NCBI RefSeq assembly: GCF_020966635.1
Contig: NZ_JAJKFQ010000011.1
Coordinates: 124,001-188,000, forward strand
DNA from: Stieleria sp. JC731
GTDB taxonomy: Bacteria; Planctomycetota; Planctomycetia; Pirellulales; Pirellulaceae
Length of the DNA: 64,000 bases
Direction: 5' to 3'
Part shown: positions 54,848-64,000 of the stretch, piece by piece
Layout of the letters: every line of letters starts with the position of its first letter
Position numbering within the stretch: the stretch's first letter is position 1
The notes under the pieces: model-generated
Database searches by the model: none
Seen by the model: only the letters and a program-made list of their open reading frames with translations
What the model was told of the DNA's origin: nothing
Translations under genes and position numbers: made by a program

Positions 54848-55413
54848 ACGTTCGCTCCCATAGACCGGCGATTCGGTTCATCGCCGCAAATTTCGCTCTC
54901 TCTAAAACATTCCGAGACGACCTGATCGCCATCGGTCGTTTTTGACTTTTCGGGCCCCGTCAACTCCGGGGTGACTCGATCGCGCGCAAGTCGATTTCAC
55001 TGATGCATTTCACTGCGCAAGTGAACTCGCAAACGTGTAAAATTCAGTGACAGGCGTCAGACGCAGGTTGATCAGCGTGTGTTCGCTGGAAATCCGTTCC
55101 GCCGCCTGGTGGTTAATGCAAAGCATCCGATTGGTCGAAAATGGTTCCTAGAACTGTTTGATTTGCAGATCTGTATGCTGCCTTAATCTCACAGGATTCG
55201 TTTTCAAGCCGGGGAAATCCCTTTGCTTGCGAACCATTCACTTTAGCAACACGTAACACCATCCAACCCTTAGTTTCCGTAATTCTGCTACGTCAACGCC
55301 TGAGGAATCAATCGATTGGTCTTTCGCAGTTTGTCGGCAATCCGGCGTAGACTGCGGAATTCGATCTTGAGATTGCCAGGTTAGCCTACCTTCGTATCCC
55401 ACCATTTCGTTCG
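54848..55413. other. intergenic, no gene seen
   Basis: 566 bp separating the ECF sigma gene from its putative anti-sigma partner. Only short unsupported frames. An ECF autoregulatory promoter could lie just before 55414; none was identified by eye. Confidence 0.4.
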
Positions 55414-56469
55414 ATGCACGAAGACCTGATCGGTTACCTTCTCGGTGCTCTTGAACCCGAAGAGATGCAACGCATTTCAGAGTGGCTCAAAGACAATCCG
55501 GAAGGACAAGCTGAATTGGCTCGGTTGGAGAAGAGTTTGCGTCCGTTAGAAGACGGCTTTGAAGCAATCGAAGCACCTAGCGATGATCTGCTGGCTAGAA
55601 CTTTGGCGGCGATTCCCGACGGAATTCCTCCTTCATCGGAAAGTCCAAAAAGCGACGATCACAAAGTGTCGCTAAGTGATGTCGAGTTGTCTCGAGAGTC
55701 GATGCGGCCGCCAAGTCGGTGGAGCGTGATGGATTCGATCGGCGGTTTGCTTTCCGTGGCAATCTTGTTGGCTCTTCTGCTGCCCACTGTCGCGGCGGGA
55801 CGATTCGAAGCTCGGAAGACCGCTTGCCAAGATAATTTGCGGTTGCTCGGTACAGCTTTGATGCAGTACGTCACGCGTGATCATCAAGGGCGGTTGCCAC
55901 AGGTCAGGCCGAGTGGCCCGGAAGCTTTTGCGGGCGTCTATGCGATTCGCCTAAACGATGCTGGGCTTTTGCCAGAAGGTCAGCCTCAGTGGTGTCCTTC
56001 AATGACGCCGCTCAAATTGGAAAAGAACGATCCGCATCACTTGTTGGAAGACGCTTCCTACCAATTGCCCGCAGCGAATCAATTGCGCGAACTATCGGTC
56101 AATGAGCTGCAGTGGCTGCAACGTTATGCCGGTGGTCACTACGCATATACGTTGGGAGTGATCGGTGACCACGGCTATTCATCGCCTCAGTATGAAGGAC
56201 GCGATTCGTTTGCTGTGATGGCCGATGCTCCCATTACCAGCCTTGATGCCGATGGCACAACTGTGACTCGATACGCACATGGGGGTAAAGGCATCAACGT
56301 TCTGTACGAGAACGGTGCTGTGCGTTTCGTTTCTCTCGATGCGATCGACTCCATGCGTGACAACCCATTCTTGAATCACGCTGGCGCCGCCGAAGCAGGT
56401 GTCAACATCGATGATGCAAGCCTCGCACCGAGTTATCTGCCACCGTTCAAGATTTCGGTTCAACGATAG
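55414..56469 (+). CDS. putative anti-sigma factor fused to a DUF1559-like pseudopilin domain
   Basis: A 351-residue single-pass membrane protein. The N-terminus MHEDLIGYLLGALEPEEMQRISEWLKDNPE is the pattern of anti-sigma N-termini. After a Ser/Pro-rich linker, residues 108-126 form the membrane helix SIGGLLSVAILLALLLPTV. The next AAGRFEARKTACQDNLRLLGTAL resembles the type IV pilin-like sequence of DUF1559 proteins (ARRTQCKNNLKQIGLAL). The C-terminus ends with an H-x9-xG motif, HGGKGINVLYENGAVRF (His289). An unusual fusion of sensing modules, probably regulating the ECF factor upstream. Confidence 0.7.
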   Translation: MHEDLIGYLLGALEPEEMQRISEWLKDNPEGQAELARLEKSLRPLEDGFEAIEAPSDDLLARTLAAIPDGIPPSSESPKSDDHKVSLSDVELSRESMRPPSRWSVMDSIGGLLSVAILLALLLPTVAAGRFEARKTACQDNLRLLGTALMQYVTRDHQGRLPQVRPSGPEAFAGVYAIRLNDAGLLPEGQPQWCPSMTPLKLEKNDPHHLLEDASYQLPAANQLRELSVNELQWLQRYAGGHYAYTLGVIGDHGYSSPQYEGRDSFAVMADAPITSLDADGTTVTRYAHGGKGINVLYENGAVRFVSLDAIDSMRDNPFLNHAGAAEAGVNIDDASLAPSYLPPFKISVQR

Positions 56470-56855
56470 CCGCTGCCGTTCTTCTTACCGCCTTCGCTTC
56501 TTTCCCGGTTTCGCAATGCATGTCCCGGATGGCAATGCAATGCAGTGCGTTATTCGGTAAGTGTCCAACGGTGTGAAATAAAAAGTCGGGTGTAGAGACA
56601 CTCGATCAAACTGGCCCTTCGTTTTGCTTGGCATTGCACCCGCGGGGGCAATTGCTTGAACAGCAAACCGTTGCCAGAAGGCGAACTCAAACCCCTGGCA
56701 TCGAAGCGCTTGCTCGACAAGCCACGATGCAACGCAAAGGTCGACTTAGGAACCAATTTTCACACCCAAATGCCTTCGCCATCGATTTCCTGCGCAGGTC
56801 ATTCTAGGAATCGATGGCGGAAAGCGAAGCATCTCTACACCCGGAAAATGGTTTG
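56470..56855. other. intergenic with hairpin, convergent genes
   Basis: About 385 bp between the convergent anti-sigma and HEAT genes. A hairpin at 56775-56817 is the only feature. Confidence 0.4.
56775..56817. terminator. terminator-like hairpin
   Basis: CGCCATCGATTTCCT (56775-56789) and AGGAATCGATGGCG (56804-56817) pair over 14 bp with one bulge. It lies 39 bp beyond the stop of the minus-strand HEAT gene and between convergent genes. No T-run is evident. Confidence 0.5.
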
Positions 56856-57368
56856 TTAGGCGGGTTGTGCATGTGGGATTTGCATCGACTGAAGTGCTTT
56901 GTAAGCCGCAATCGGAGTTGATAAAGTCGGTTCGAATCCTTCAATCGCTTGGATAACCGGGCGGACAACTTCTCGCTGCAGGCCGTTCTTCTCCATGTCT
57001 CGAAGCGCGTGATGAGCAGCACGACAGAAGACCGATGATGGGGCTTGGCGCGTGAGCCCACTTAGCAGTGCCATCAATCCTGATTCGCCAAGTTGTGCGA
57101 CTCCCTCAGATGCGATCCACCGGATGTTTTCGTCTTCATCATCCATCGCATGGACCAAGGGGATCGCGGCAATCGGGTCTGCGATCGACAGCAAGCACTT
57201 GGCTGCTTCCCAGCGTACCTGTGATCTTGGGCTGAGAAGCTTACCGATCAGAGCACGCGTAACATCCGGGCCTGCCAAAGAGATCAGCTTTTCGCGTGCA
57301 CGGGTTCGCTGGACCCCGTCCTGTGATTCCAGTTGATGCAAAAGCGAAGAGGTGTTGTGATGATTCAT
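56856..57368 (-). CDS. HEAT-repeat protein
   Basis: A 170-residue soluble protein built of HEAT-like helical repeats: VTRALIGKLLSPRSQVRWEAAKCLLSI, AAIPLVHAMDDEDENIRWIASEGVAQL and LMALLSGLTRQAPSSVFCRAAHHALRDM. Such proteins are scaffolds; related PBS-lyase HEAT repeats occur in cyanobacterial phycobilisome factors. No partner is nearby. The ATG start is normal. Confidence 0.8.
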   Translation of the reverse strand: MNHHNTSSLLHQLESQDGVQRTRAREKLISLAGPDVTRALIGKLLSPRSQVRWEAAKCLLSIADPIAAIPLVHAMDDEDENIRWIASEGVAQLGESGLMALLSGLTRQAPSSVFCRAAHHALRDMEKNGLQREVVRPVIQAIEGFEPTLSTPIAAYKALQSMQIPHAQPA

Positions 57369-58210
57369 TGGACTAATCCTTTATGTTGTTGTTGAAGGTG
57401 AATCATGTTTGGCGTCCGGACTCAAACGCATGTCATGTGCCGATCGGCTGCGGAGGCCTCGCGAAATTGATCGCGGTACCCATCCGACGCAGCAGATGTA
57501 GTCATTCAAGGCGACCGTTCTTTGCTTGATTGCCATGGAATTTGGGGGCGCGTCTGCGTGAAACGTCACCGCGAAAACACATCCAAAATTTTGGTGCCGT
57601 TGACTGCGCCCACCCACTCAGTCGCCGGCAGACCATCGGTACAAGGGAGTCGGCGCGCGCAATCCTTGCTCGGGGTGAACAAAATATTGGTCAGTCATTG
57701 CTGATCACTGAGGTCGATCGCGTTCATTCACGTTGATCAGCGTCGAGGCTTGTAATCGGTAGCCAGATTTGAAGAGCGAATCCGTTCGAAAACGCCTCTC
57801 TGGCATCGTCACTAGAGCTGCCGATGGCAATCACGAGGCCAGACGCAAGTTCAGAATTGGCGTGGGAAGCCGTTTAGGAAGTCATCAAGAAACGGTTTGG
57901 TACGCAATTCGCTTTCTATAGTGAGGGGGGCGTTGCGGTTCGAATTCGCCGCCAGATCTTGATCGTGTTCTTAGTAGATTGGCGACAATGAGCATTTGCG
58001 CCACCTTGTCATGAGGGGCTAGCGACGAACCGACGATTCAGTGGGTCGCTCCTCTCGCCTACAGTGCAAGGTTTTGCACGAGCAATTATGTAAGCGTCGG
58101 CCGACATCCGGCGGGCATAGATAAAACTTTACGAACGACAATTTTATGAAAACAATCATCGCTGCTAGCGAGCCAAAAAGCTTGTCAGGGTCCCTCGCGA
58201 GCGTGCTCGG
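57369..58210. other. long intergenic region, no gene seen
   Basis: About 840 bp between the minus-strand HEAT gene and the plus-strand hybrid kinase, which should contain two divergent promoters. Short frames on both strands carry no recognisable protein features. I see no RNA fold that I can name. Confidence 0.45.
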
Positions 58211-60739
58211 ATGAACGACGATCGGAATAGCTATTGGCTACCTGCCGCGATTGCTTTGGCGTTTGTCGCCATCGCAATCTTTGGCGTGGTGACGTTCCAT
58301 AACACCATTGCGGTGCGTGAGGGCGAGCAAGAGATCGCCCGGTCCTACATCATTCGCGAGACAACACGCGAGTTGCTCTCGTCGATGAAAGATATGGAGA
58401 CCGGGCAGCGAGGTTTCTTGATCACTGGCAACGAACTCTACTTGGATGCCTATTTTCGCGGGTTAGAAAATGTTGAGCTCAACTTCACGCAACTGAAAGA
58501 TCTGATTCACGAGAACAAAGTACAGCGCCAGCACCTCGAGCAAGTCAAACATCTCAACGAGGATCGAAAGGCATACTTGGCGGAAACAATTCAGCTCAGA
58601 CGTGATTCGCCCGGTCCGACGATCCCCACGGCTGTGCTTGAACTTCTTTCTTCAGGACGCGGCAAAGAGAAGCTTGACGAGATCCGTGTGATCGTCGAGC
58701 AAATCTTGAGCGAGCAGCAACGTCAGCTCGTTCAGCAAGAAGCCGTGTCAGAAGAACGCGCGGTTGCTTCAGAGTTTTTGATCGTCGCAGGAAATTCGCT
58801 GGCTCTGGGGCTATTGGTCGGTGCGGGGGCGATCGCACATCTGGACCGGAAACGACGTGATGACGCTGAATCACAGATGTTGGCGAAGCAGGCCGAACTG
58901 GTGTCGATCATCAACTCGTCTCATGATGGGATCATTACGTTTGGGCATGACATGCAAATACGTTTGATGAATCCGACGGCGGCTTCGATCTATCGAGTTG
59001 ATCCCGAACGGCTTGTCGGCATGAACGTGCTGGCGCTCTGTCCGTCGGCACGCAGGTCCGAAGCGGAAGCAAAGATACGCCACTTTTTGTCTTCAGATGA
59101 TTCGATGGCATTTATCGCCGAAGCGATCGGACTTCGTTCTGATGGGCATGAATTTCCATACAAAGGCACGATGACGAAGACCATCGCGGGTGATGAATTT
59201 GTCACTTGGATGGTTCATGATTTAAGTGAATCGAAAGCCAACGAAGCGAAAATTCGCGAGCAGGCATCAATCTTAGATCAGGTTCGCGACGCGATTCTTG
59301 TCTGTGACATGGAAGGGCGAATTCTGTTTTGGAACCGCGGTTCTGAACAGCTCTTCGGTTACTCATCTGAAGAAGCTTCGGACCGCAACGTTGTCGATCT
59401 GCTGTTCAAAGAGATCGCCGATTTTTGGACTCGCGGACAAGAAACTCTTGCAGACACCGGCGTCTATCAGACCGAAATCAATCATCAAAACCAGGACGGA
59501 AGCCTAATCGCGATCGCTCACCGTCGGACATTGATCCGCAATGAGCAAGGCATTCCCTACGCTCAGCTGTGCTTAAATTTTGATGTGACCGAACGTAAAC
59601 GGGAGGAGTCTCGTTCCCGGCGTTCACAGCGTTTGATCAGTATCGGCACTCTGGCCGGAGGTATCGCACACGACCTCAATAACTTGCTGACGCCGATCTT
59701 GATGGGGGCCAAGTTGTTGATGCGGGAAGGCAGTGACCACCAGCGGTTGGCCAAAACAATTCTGACGAGTGCAGAACGTGGTGGTCAGATGATTAAAAAG
59801 TTGTTGGCGTTCGCAGGCGGCGAGGACGGTCCGCGAGCAAAGATCGATATCGCAGACGTGCTCAACGAGGCTCACGGCATTCTGCAACACACCTTGCCCA
59901 AGTCGATTGATCTGACGGTTGCTGGCGACGAACACCTTTTGTCGGTGAACGGCAACGCGACCGAAATTTCGCAAATCATTATGAACTTGGTCATCAATGC
60001 GCGTGACGCGTTGCCAGACGGCGGCCGGATCGAAATTACTGCCGAGAACGCGTTTGTCGATTCTGTGAGGGCAAAACAAAGTGACGACTTAAAGAAAGGC
60101 CCCTACGTGTTGATTCGTGTTCGTGACAACGGTGAAGGTATCGAAAAGCATCATATCGATCACATCTTCGATCCATTCTTTACAACCAAAGAGCAAGGAA
60201 AAGGCACCGGTTTGGGGCTTTCGACGTCGCTCGGGATTGTGCGATCTCATGGCGGAGACATTTACGTCAACAGCGATCCGGGCAAGGGAACGACCTTCTC
60301 TATCTATCTGCCCTGTGACGATGCGGATGTCGAAGCAGGCCCCGAAATGATCCTTGTGAAAACGCCAACGGGAAATGGCGAGTCAATTCTGATTGTCGAC
60401 GACGAATCCCTGATCTTGGAAACCGCCGCAGAAACTCTCCGTACCAATGGCTACGAAGTGACCACGGCGACGAGCGGACGCAAGGCTATCGAAACCTTGT
60501 CCGAACGTCAGGACGGCTTCGATCTTGTTATCGTAGACATGATGATGCCAGGGATGGATGGGATGGCCACAAAAAACAAACTGAGACAGATTCAACCCGA
60601 AATTCAAGTTGTAGCCAGTAGCGGATTGCGACGCCCAAGCAGCGATGGTGTCCATCTGAGTGACTTCGATGCGTTTTTATCTAAGCCCTACTCCGACGAA
60701 AACTTGCTACAAACCGTTCACCGAGTCTTGCAAAAATAA
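58211..60739 (+). CDS. hybrid sensor histidine kinase (CHASE3, two PAS, receiver)
   Basis: An 842-residue membrane sensor kinase. TM1 (about 11-29) and TM2 (about 188-210) flank a periplasmic CHASE3-like domain (REGEQEIARSYIIRETTRELL... METGQRGFLITGNELYL). Two PAS domains follow at about 225-340 and 350-465. The HisKA has phosphorylated His487 in GGIAHDLNNLLTPIL. The HATPase has N box QIIMNLVINARDAL, G1 DNGEGI and G2 GKGTGLGLST. A C-terminal receiver domain (about 715-842) has its phospho-acceptor in LVIVDMMMPGMDG. It is followed 9 bp later by an NtrC-type regulator, forming a two-gene phosphorelay unit. Confidence 0.94.
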   Translation: MNDDRNSYWLPAAIALAFVAIAIFGVVTFHNTIAVREGEQEIARSYIIRETTRELLSSMKDMETGQRGFLITGNELYLDAYFRGLENVELNFTQLKDLIHENKVQRQHLEQVKHLNEDRKAYLAETIQLRRDSPGPTIPTAVLELLSSGRGKEKLDEIRVIVEQILSEQQRQLVQQEAVSEERAVASEFLIVAGNSLALGLLVGAGAIAHLDRKRRDDAESQMLAKQAELVSIINSSHDGIITFGHDMQIRLMNPTAASIYRVDPERLVGMNVLALCPSARRSEAEAKIRHFLSSDDSMAFIAEAIGLRSDGHEFPYKGTMTKTIAGDEFVTWMVHDLSESKANEAKIREQASILDQVRDAILVCDMEGRILFWNRGSEQLFGYSSEEASDRNVVDLLFKEIADFWTRGQETLADTGVYQTEINHQNQDGSLIAIAHRRTLIRNEQGIPYAQLCLNFDVTERKREESRSRRSQRLISIGTLAGGIAHDLNNLLTPILMGAKLLMREGSDHQRLAKTILTSAERGGQMIKKLLAFAGGEDGPRAKIDIADVLNEAHGILQHTLPKSIDLTVAGDEHLLSVNGNATEISQIIMNLVINARDALPDGGRIEITAENAFVDSVRAKQSDDLKKGPYVLIRVRDNGEGIEKHHIDHIFDPFFTTKEQGKGTGLGLSTSLGIVRSHGGDIYVNSDPGKGTTFSIYLPCDDADVEAGPEMILVKTPTGNGESILIVDDESLILETAAETLRTNGYEVTTATSGRKAIETLSERQDGFDLVIVDMMMPGMDGMATKNKLRQIQPEIQVVASSGLRRPSSDGVHLSDFDAFLSKPYSDENLLQTVHRVLQK

Positions 60740-60748
60740 AGGTTTGCG

Positions 60749-62194
60749 ATGCGACTGCTTGTCATAGACGATGAACCCTTGATTCTTGAAGCGATCAGCA
60801 TGACGTTTCCTGATGACGAAGTGGTTACTTGCGAAAATGCAAACGAAGGCATCGAAGCCTTTGTCGAACAGACTCCCGATGTTGTGCTCTGTGATATCCG
60901 AATGCCCGAAATCACTGGCATGGAGATATTCGAAAAGCTGCACCGTATCGAGTCCAGGGTGCCGATCATTTTGATGACCGGACAAGGCACCGCGGGAACT
61001 GCGATCGAAGCGATGCAGCGTGGCGCGTTTGAATATGTACTGAAGCCGCTTGACCCGGATACGTTGATTCCACTGATCGAAAACGCGACCGAGACCAGCC
61101 GCATGGCGCGAGTTCCGGCGGTTGTTCCCAACAACGACGAGCACTCTGTCAGCTCCGACGATTCGGATCTGTTGATCGGGTCATGTCCACAGATGCAAGA
61201 GGTTTATCGATCGATCGGGCGAGTGACTGCGCAAGACGTAACGGTGCTGATCCTAGGTGAAAGTGGTACGGGGAAAGAGGTCATCGCCCGGGCGATTTAT
61301 CAATACAGCTCACGTGCTAGCGAGCGGTTCCTTCCAATCAATTGTGCCGCGATTCCAGAAAACCTTCTCGAAAGTGAACTTTTTGGGCACGAGAAAGGTT
61401 CGTTCACCGGAGCGGATCGAAAACGAGTTGGCAAGTTTGAACTCTGCAACAACGGTACGCTGTTTCTTGATGAAATCGGCGACATGACCCCGCTGATGCA
61501 GACAAAGATCCTACGAGTGTTGCAAGACCAAACGTTTGAGCGTGTGGGTGGCGCAGATACGATCCACACCAATGCAAGATTGATCGCGGCGACGAACGTT
61601 GATCTTGAACAAGCGATGGAAGAAAAGAAGTTTCGCAGTGACTTGTTCTACCGCCTAAACGTCTACACCATACGCTTGCCACCACTAAGAGACCGTGGCG
61701 ATGACATCCTGGAACTGGCAAACTACTTTGCGACGCGGTTTTCCAAATCGATCGGGAAAGAGTTTGGTGGTTTCGCCAGCGAGGCTGTCGACCTGTTGAT
61801 GGGCTATGCGTGGCCTGGCAACGTTCGCGAATTGCAAAGTGCAGTGAAACATGCGTTGCTGCAAGCGACAGCGCCGGTGATCGTTCCTGCCTTTCTTCCC
61901 GAATCGATTCGAAAGGTTCATGGTGGTCCCGTCGCCAGTCGAGCAAATCCGAGTGAAAATGCGATCGATTTCGCAGCGTTAACACGTTCGCGATTGAAGG
62001 CCGGGGCCAGTGATATTCATCGCGAATTGATCAGCATGGTGGAGCGGCAAATCTTTGCCGAGGCACTCGAATACTTCGATGGAAACCTGACTCAAGCGGC
62101 CAAGCGTTTAGGCATCACGCGAACGACATTGCGTTCTCGGTTGGAATCTCTGCAAATGTCGGTAGAGCGGCAGACCTCGATCCAGTCGAAGTAG
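60749..62194 (+). CDS. sigma-54-dependent response regulator (NtrC family)
   Basis: A 481-residue enhancer-binding protein. The receiver has Asp49 in VVLCDIRMP. The AAA+ domain has Walker A GESGTGKE (170-177), the sigma-54-contacting GSFTGA loop (217-222), where canonical GAFTGA has Ala for Ser, and Walker B TLFLDEIGD. The C-terminal Fis-type HTH reads FDGNLTQAAKRLGITRTTLRSRLESL. It works with the sigma-54 holoenzyme and is coupled to the hybrid kinase 9 bp upstream. Its targets are unknown. No sigma-54 box was convincingly found in the window. It is followed by family 3 tandem repeats. Confidence 0.95.
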   Translation: MRLLVIDDEPLILEAISMTFPDDEVVTCENANEGIEAFVEQTPDVVLCDIRMPEITGMEIFEKLHRIESRVPIILMTGQGTAGTAIEAMQRGAFEYVLKPLDPDTLIPLIENATETSRMARVPAVVPNNDEHSVSSDDSDLLIGSCPQMQEVYRSIGRVTAQDVTVLILGESGTGKEVIARAIYQYSSRASERFLPINCAAIPENLLESELFGHEKGSFTGADRKRVGKFELCNNGTLFLDEIGDMTPLMQTKILRVLQDQTFERVGGADTIHTNARLIAATNVDLEQAMEEKKFRSDLFYRLNVYTIRLPPLRDRGDDILELANYFATRFSKSIGKEFGGFASEAVDLLMGYAWPGNVRELQSAVKHALLQATAPVIVPAFLPESIRKVHGGPVASRANPSENAIDFAALTRSRLKAGASDIHRELISMVERQIFAEALEYFDGNLTQAAKRLGITRTTLRSRLESLQMSVERQTSIQSK

Positions 62195-62261
62195 GCTGGT
62201 GCTGAGTCACAATCGAGATCTCGCTCACGCTCAGGCGACGCTGCAATCCCGCGTCCGCGAT

Positions 62262-62600
62262 CACCGATCAGTTTGGAGCAATCACCTGAGCCGCTTCGGC
62301 GGTAGCCGCGGTTGAGTGTCTGGCAACGTTCAGTTCAAGCAACCGTCGCTAGCGCGATGACGGCTCAGTTTGGTGCAACGACCTGAGCCGCTTTGGCGTT
62401 AGCCGCGGTTGAGCGTTTAGCAACGTCGGATTCAAGCAACCGTCGCTAGCGATTACGGCTCAGGTTGGAGCAATCGCCCTGAACCGCTTTGGCGTTAGCC
62501 GCGGTTGAGTGTTTAGCAACGTTCAGTTCAAGAAACCGTCGCTAGCGCGATGACGGATCAGTTTGGTGCAATCACCTGAATCGCTTTGGCACTTGCCGCC
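62262..62600. repeat. family 3 tandem repeat array (~97-bp units)
   Basis: About 3.4 tandem units. Equivalent positions start at 62269, 62366, 62461 and 62559 (periods 97, 95, 98). A unit reads CAGTTTGGTGCAACGACC, CTGAGCCGCTTTGGCGTTAG, CCGCGGTTGAGCGTTTAGC and TTCAAGCAACCGTCGCTAGC. It contains complementary segments (CCGCTTTGGCGTTAGCCGCGG core; TCAAGCAACCGTC vs GGCGTTAGCCGCGGTTGA partly). The fourth unit is decayed. Solo copies are at 41887-41975 and 42345-42405. Confidence 0.92.
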
Positions 62601-63407
62601 TGTTGATCTCCATTGTCGCCCATCACTCCGTGATGGCAGCGTTCATACCTGCGTGGCTTGCGCAATGGACCGCGACGTTTAGAAGGACTAAATCTGGAAA
62701 ACAACACGTCGCCAACAGTCACTCTATCGGCACTCAACTGTCGCACGAGCTTAGGGCAAATACGGGAACATCATGGCGATTTATATCACATGAATACGTC
62801 GTTCCAGAATGCGTTCCCAAGGTCAGTGATTCGTGGCTTTCGGAGATTTCTCTGCAGAATTTTGTAGCCCTGTCTGCAAACCTTTGCAGATGCCACCCGG
62901 CCAAATCGTGCACGCCCGAATAGATCTTGCTCGGGACGGATAAATCTTGATCGGAGCTCGCCTAGATTTGCCTGGAATACACGAAATAACGTGTTTTTGC
63001 AGGTTCAGATTGTTTAGTGGTGCCGACAACTCGATGCAGGCGGCAAACGGAAACTTTCAGGACCATAGCCGATCGAAGTCACTTTGCCAGGTCGCGCAGC
63101 TGGCTGGTGTAAGCTTGGAAAGTGAACGGCACAGGTGAGATTGGCGCGACATTTGCCTAGAGGTGTATCGACTGAGATTTTTCGGAGGGATCACCGAACC
63201 TTAGCCGCTTGCCGAGAAGGCCATGAATTGTCCTACGGCAGGAAAATGTCTGCGGATGACAAAGGTGTGTGCCGGCCAGCTACTTAAAGCGAAGTGCGTT
63301 CAATACGGGCGCTCTGCCGGATTGGATCCCATCGATAACTTCCCGATTGAATCAACGATACCGAGTCAATACATCCCTATTGGATCCAGCCCGCAAGTAG
63401 CGACACG
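62601..63407. other. intergenic, no gene seen
   Basis: About 800 bp between the repeat array and the membrane-fusion protein gene. Only short unsupported frames are present. A promoter for the efflux gene must lie near the right end, but I saw no clear elements. Confidence 0.45.
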
Positions 63408-64000
63408 ATGAAAGCATCACCCATTCCGATCCTTCTTCTGATTTCCTCTGCCCTCTGCCTTCCCGCCTGCACCCGACTTGAAGCTCAGCACGCCGAAGGC
63501 CATCACGAGCACACCCACAAAATTGTCGTCACCCGTCCTGAAGTGAAGGACGTCGTCAACACGAAACAGTATGTCTGTCAGATCCATTCTTGCCGACACA
63601 TCGAAGTGCGAGCCCTTGAAGGCGGTTACCTGGAACAGATCGCGATTCGCGAAGGCCAAGTTGTCAAGAAAGGCGATACACTCTTTGACATCGTTCCGAC
63701 GTTGTACGAAGCACGCTTGGATTCGGAAATCGCTGAAGCACAGTTGGCACAAATTGAGTTGAGCAACACCCAAAACCTGTTCAACCAAAACGTCGTCTCA
63801 AAACAGGAAGTCGCACTTGCTCAGGCGAAGCTTGCCAAAGCACAAGCGAAAGTCAACTTGGCCAAAGCCGAACTGAACTTCACTAACGTCAAAGCTCCCT
63901 TTGATGGGATCGTTGACCGGTTGCACGAACAACAGGGAAGCTTGATTGAAGAAGGTGCGATGCTGACAACGCTGTCGGACAACAGCGTGATGTGGGTGTA
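63408..64000 (+). CDS. RND-type efflux membrane fusion lipoprotein (HlyD/AcrA family), 3' end cut by window
   Basis: A partial frame from ATG 63408 to the window end (197 codons). A lipoprotein signal MKASPIPILLLISSALCLPA is followed by lipobox Cys in LPAC. The mature part reads HKIVVTRPEVKDVV..., then the biotinyl-lipoyl-like half-motif GYLEQIAIREGQVVKKGDTLFDI, a coiled-coil hairpin (YEARLDSEIAEAQLAQIELSNT ... AQAKLAKAQAKVNLAKAELNFT) and the second half-motif NVKAPFDGIVDRLHEQQG. The partner RND pump and outer membrane protein presumably lie to the right. Confidence 0.9.
   Translation, partial: MKASPIPILLLISSALCLPACTRLEAQHAEGHHEHTHKIVVTRPEVKDVVNTKQYVCQIHSCRHIEVRALEGGYLEQIAIREGQVVKKGDTLFDIVPTLYEARLDSEIAEAQLAQIELSNTQNLFNQNVVSKQEVALAQAKLAKAQAKVNLAKAELNFTNVKAPFDGIVDRLHEQQGSLIEEGAMLTTLSDNSVMWV

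Noticed and set aside
62588..62610. Possible sigma-54 promoter (TGGCAC...)
   Set aside because: The -12 TTGC element is not at the required spacing, and the site lies in repeat sequence.

Overview
The window looks like a chromosomal segment of a planctomycete, most likely of the Pirellulaceae (Rhodopirellula-like). The evidence is the paired PSD1/cytochrome-c (DUF1549-DUF1553) and DUF1501 genes, a one-gene sulfatase locus, an ECF sigma factor followed by a putative anti-sigma protein with a DUF1559-like pseudopilin part, an exported protein with an LEPR/LLA-type N-terminus, H-x9-DG-like sequence, and abundant dispersed palindromic repeats. No phage, plasmid, CRISPR or transposase gene was seen. 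The assignment is inference from gene families; no database search was possible.

Layout. 1-0.6 kb: a minus-strand tRNA cluster Thr(UGU)-Tyr(GUA)-Gly(UCC)-(partial tRNA), the order that precedes tuf in many bacteria. 1.3-10.8 kb: mostly minus-strand metabolic and accessory genes (MBL hydrolase, TrmH-type methyltransferase, exported propeller-like protein, DapA-family aldolase/lyase, DUF1501, PSD1, helix-hairpin-helix protein). 10.9-20.7 kb: nadC, an exopolysaccharide priming glycosyltransferase, an unknown 374-residue protein, a sulfatase, frr, an SLC13 transporter, an AAA ATPase with an unknown partner, and OsmC. 21.1-24.2 kb: an accessory island in which a four-helix-bundle (S23/IVS, Avd-like) gene and a double zinc-ribbon membrane protein gene alternate with three blocks of a ~153-bp direct repeat. 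24.2-33 kb: a minus-strand envelope cluster (LpoB-like lipoprotein, COG3014-like lipoprotein, polyprenyl-phosphate glycosyltransferase, polytopic membrane protein, giant AsmA-like protein). 33.4-35.2 kb: two extremely acidic proteins. 35.3-40 kb: queuosine mannosyltransferase-like protein, HExxH/LRR protein and HtrA protease. 40.5-46.1 kb: membrane protein, PAP2 phosphatase variant, Cys-rich lipoprotein, sugar-acid dehydratase. 46.3-53.8 kb: glnE, the primary sigma factor, small membrane protein, NCS2-like permease. 54-62.2 kb: ECF sigma/anti-sigma pair, HEAT protein, and a hybrid histidine kinase with an NtrC-type regulator. The right edge cuts a membrane fusion lipoprotein of an RND-type efflux system.

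Repeats are the most unusual aspect. Three unrelated palindrome-containing families occur: a ~131-bp REP/MITE-like element (three copies), the ~153-bp GAGTACGAGTA family around the four-helix-bundle gene, and a ~97-bp tandem family (about 3.4 units after the NtrC-type gene plus two solo copies). Several convergent gene pairs are separated by clear hairpins that probably act as terminators. Sequence-level oddities in otherwise standard genes include a GlnE whose N-terminal nucleotidyltransferase motif has lost its Asp pair, a PAP2 phosphatase with PSGN instead of PSGH, and a sulfatase with CHMSR instead of CxPSR.
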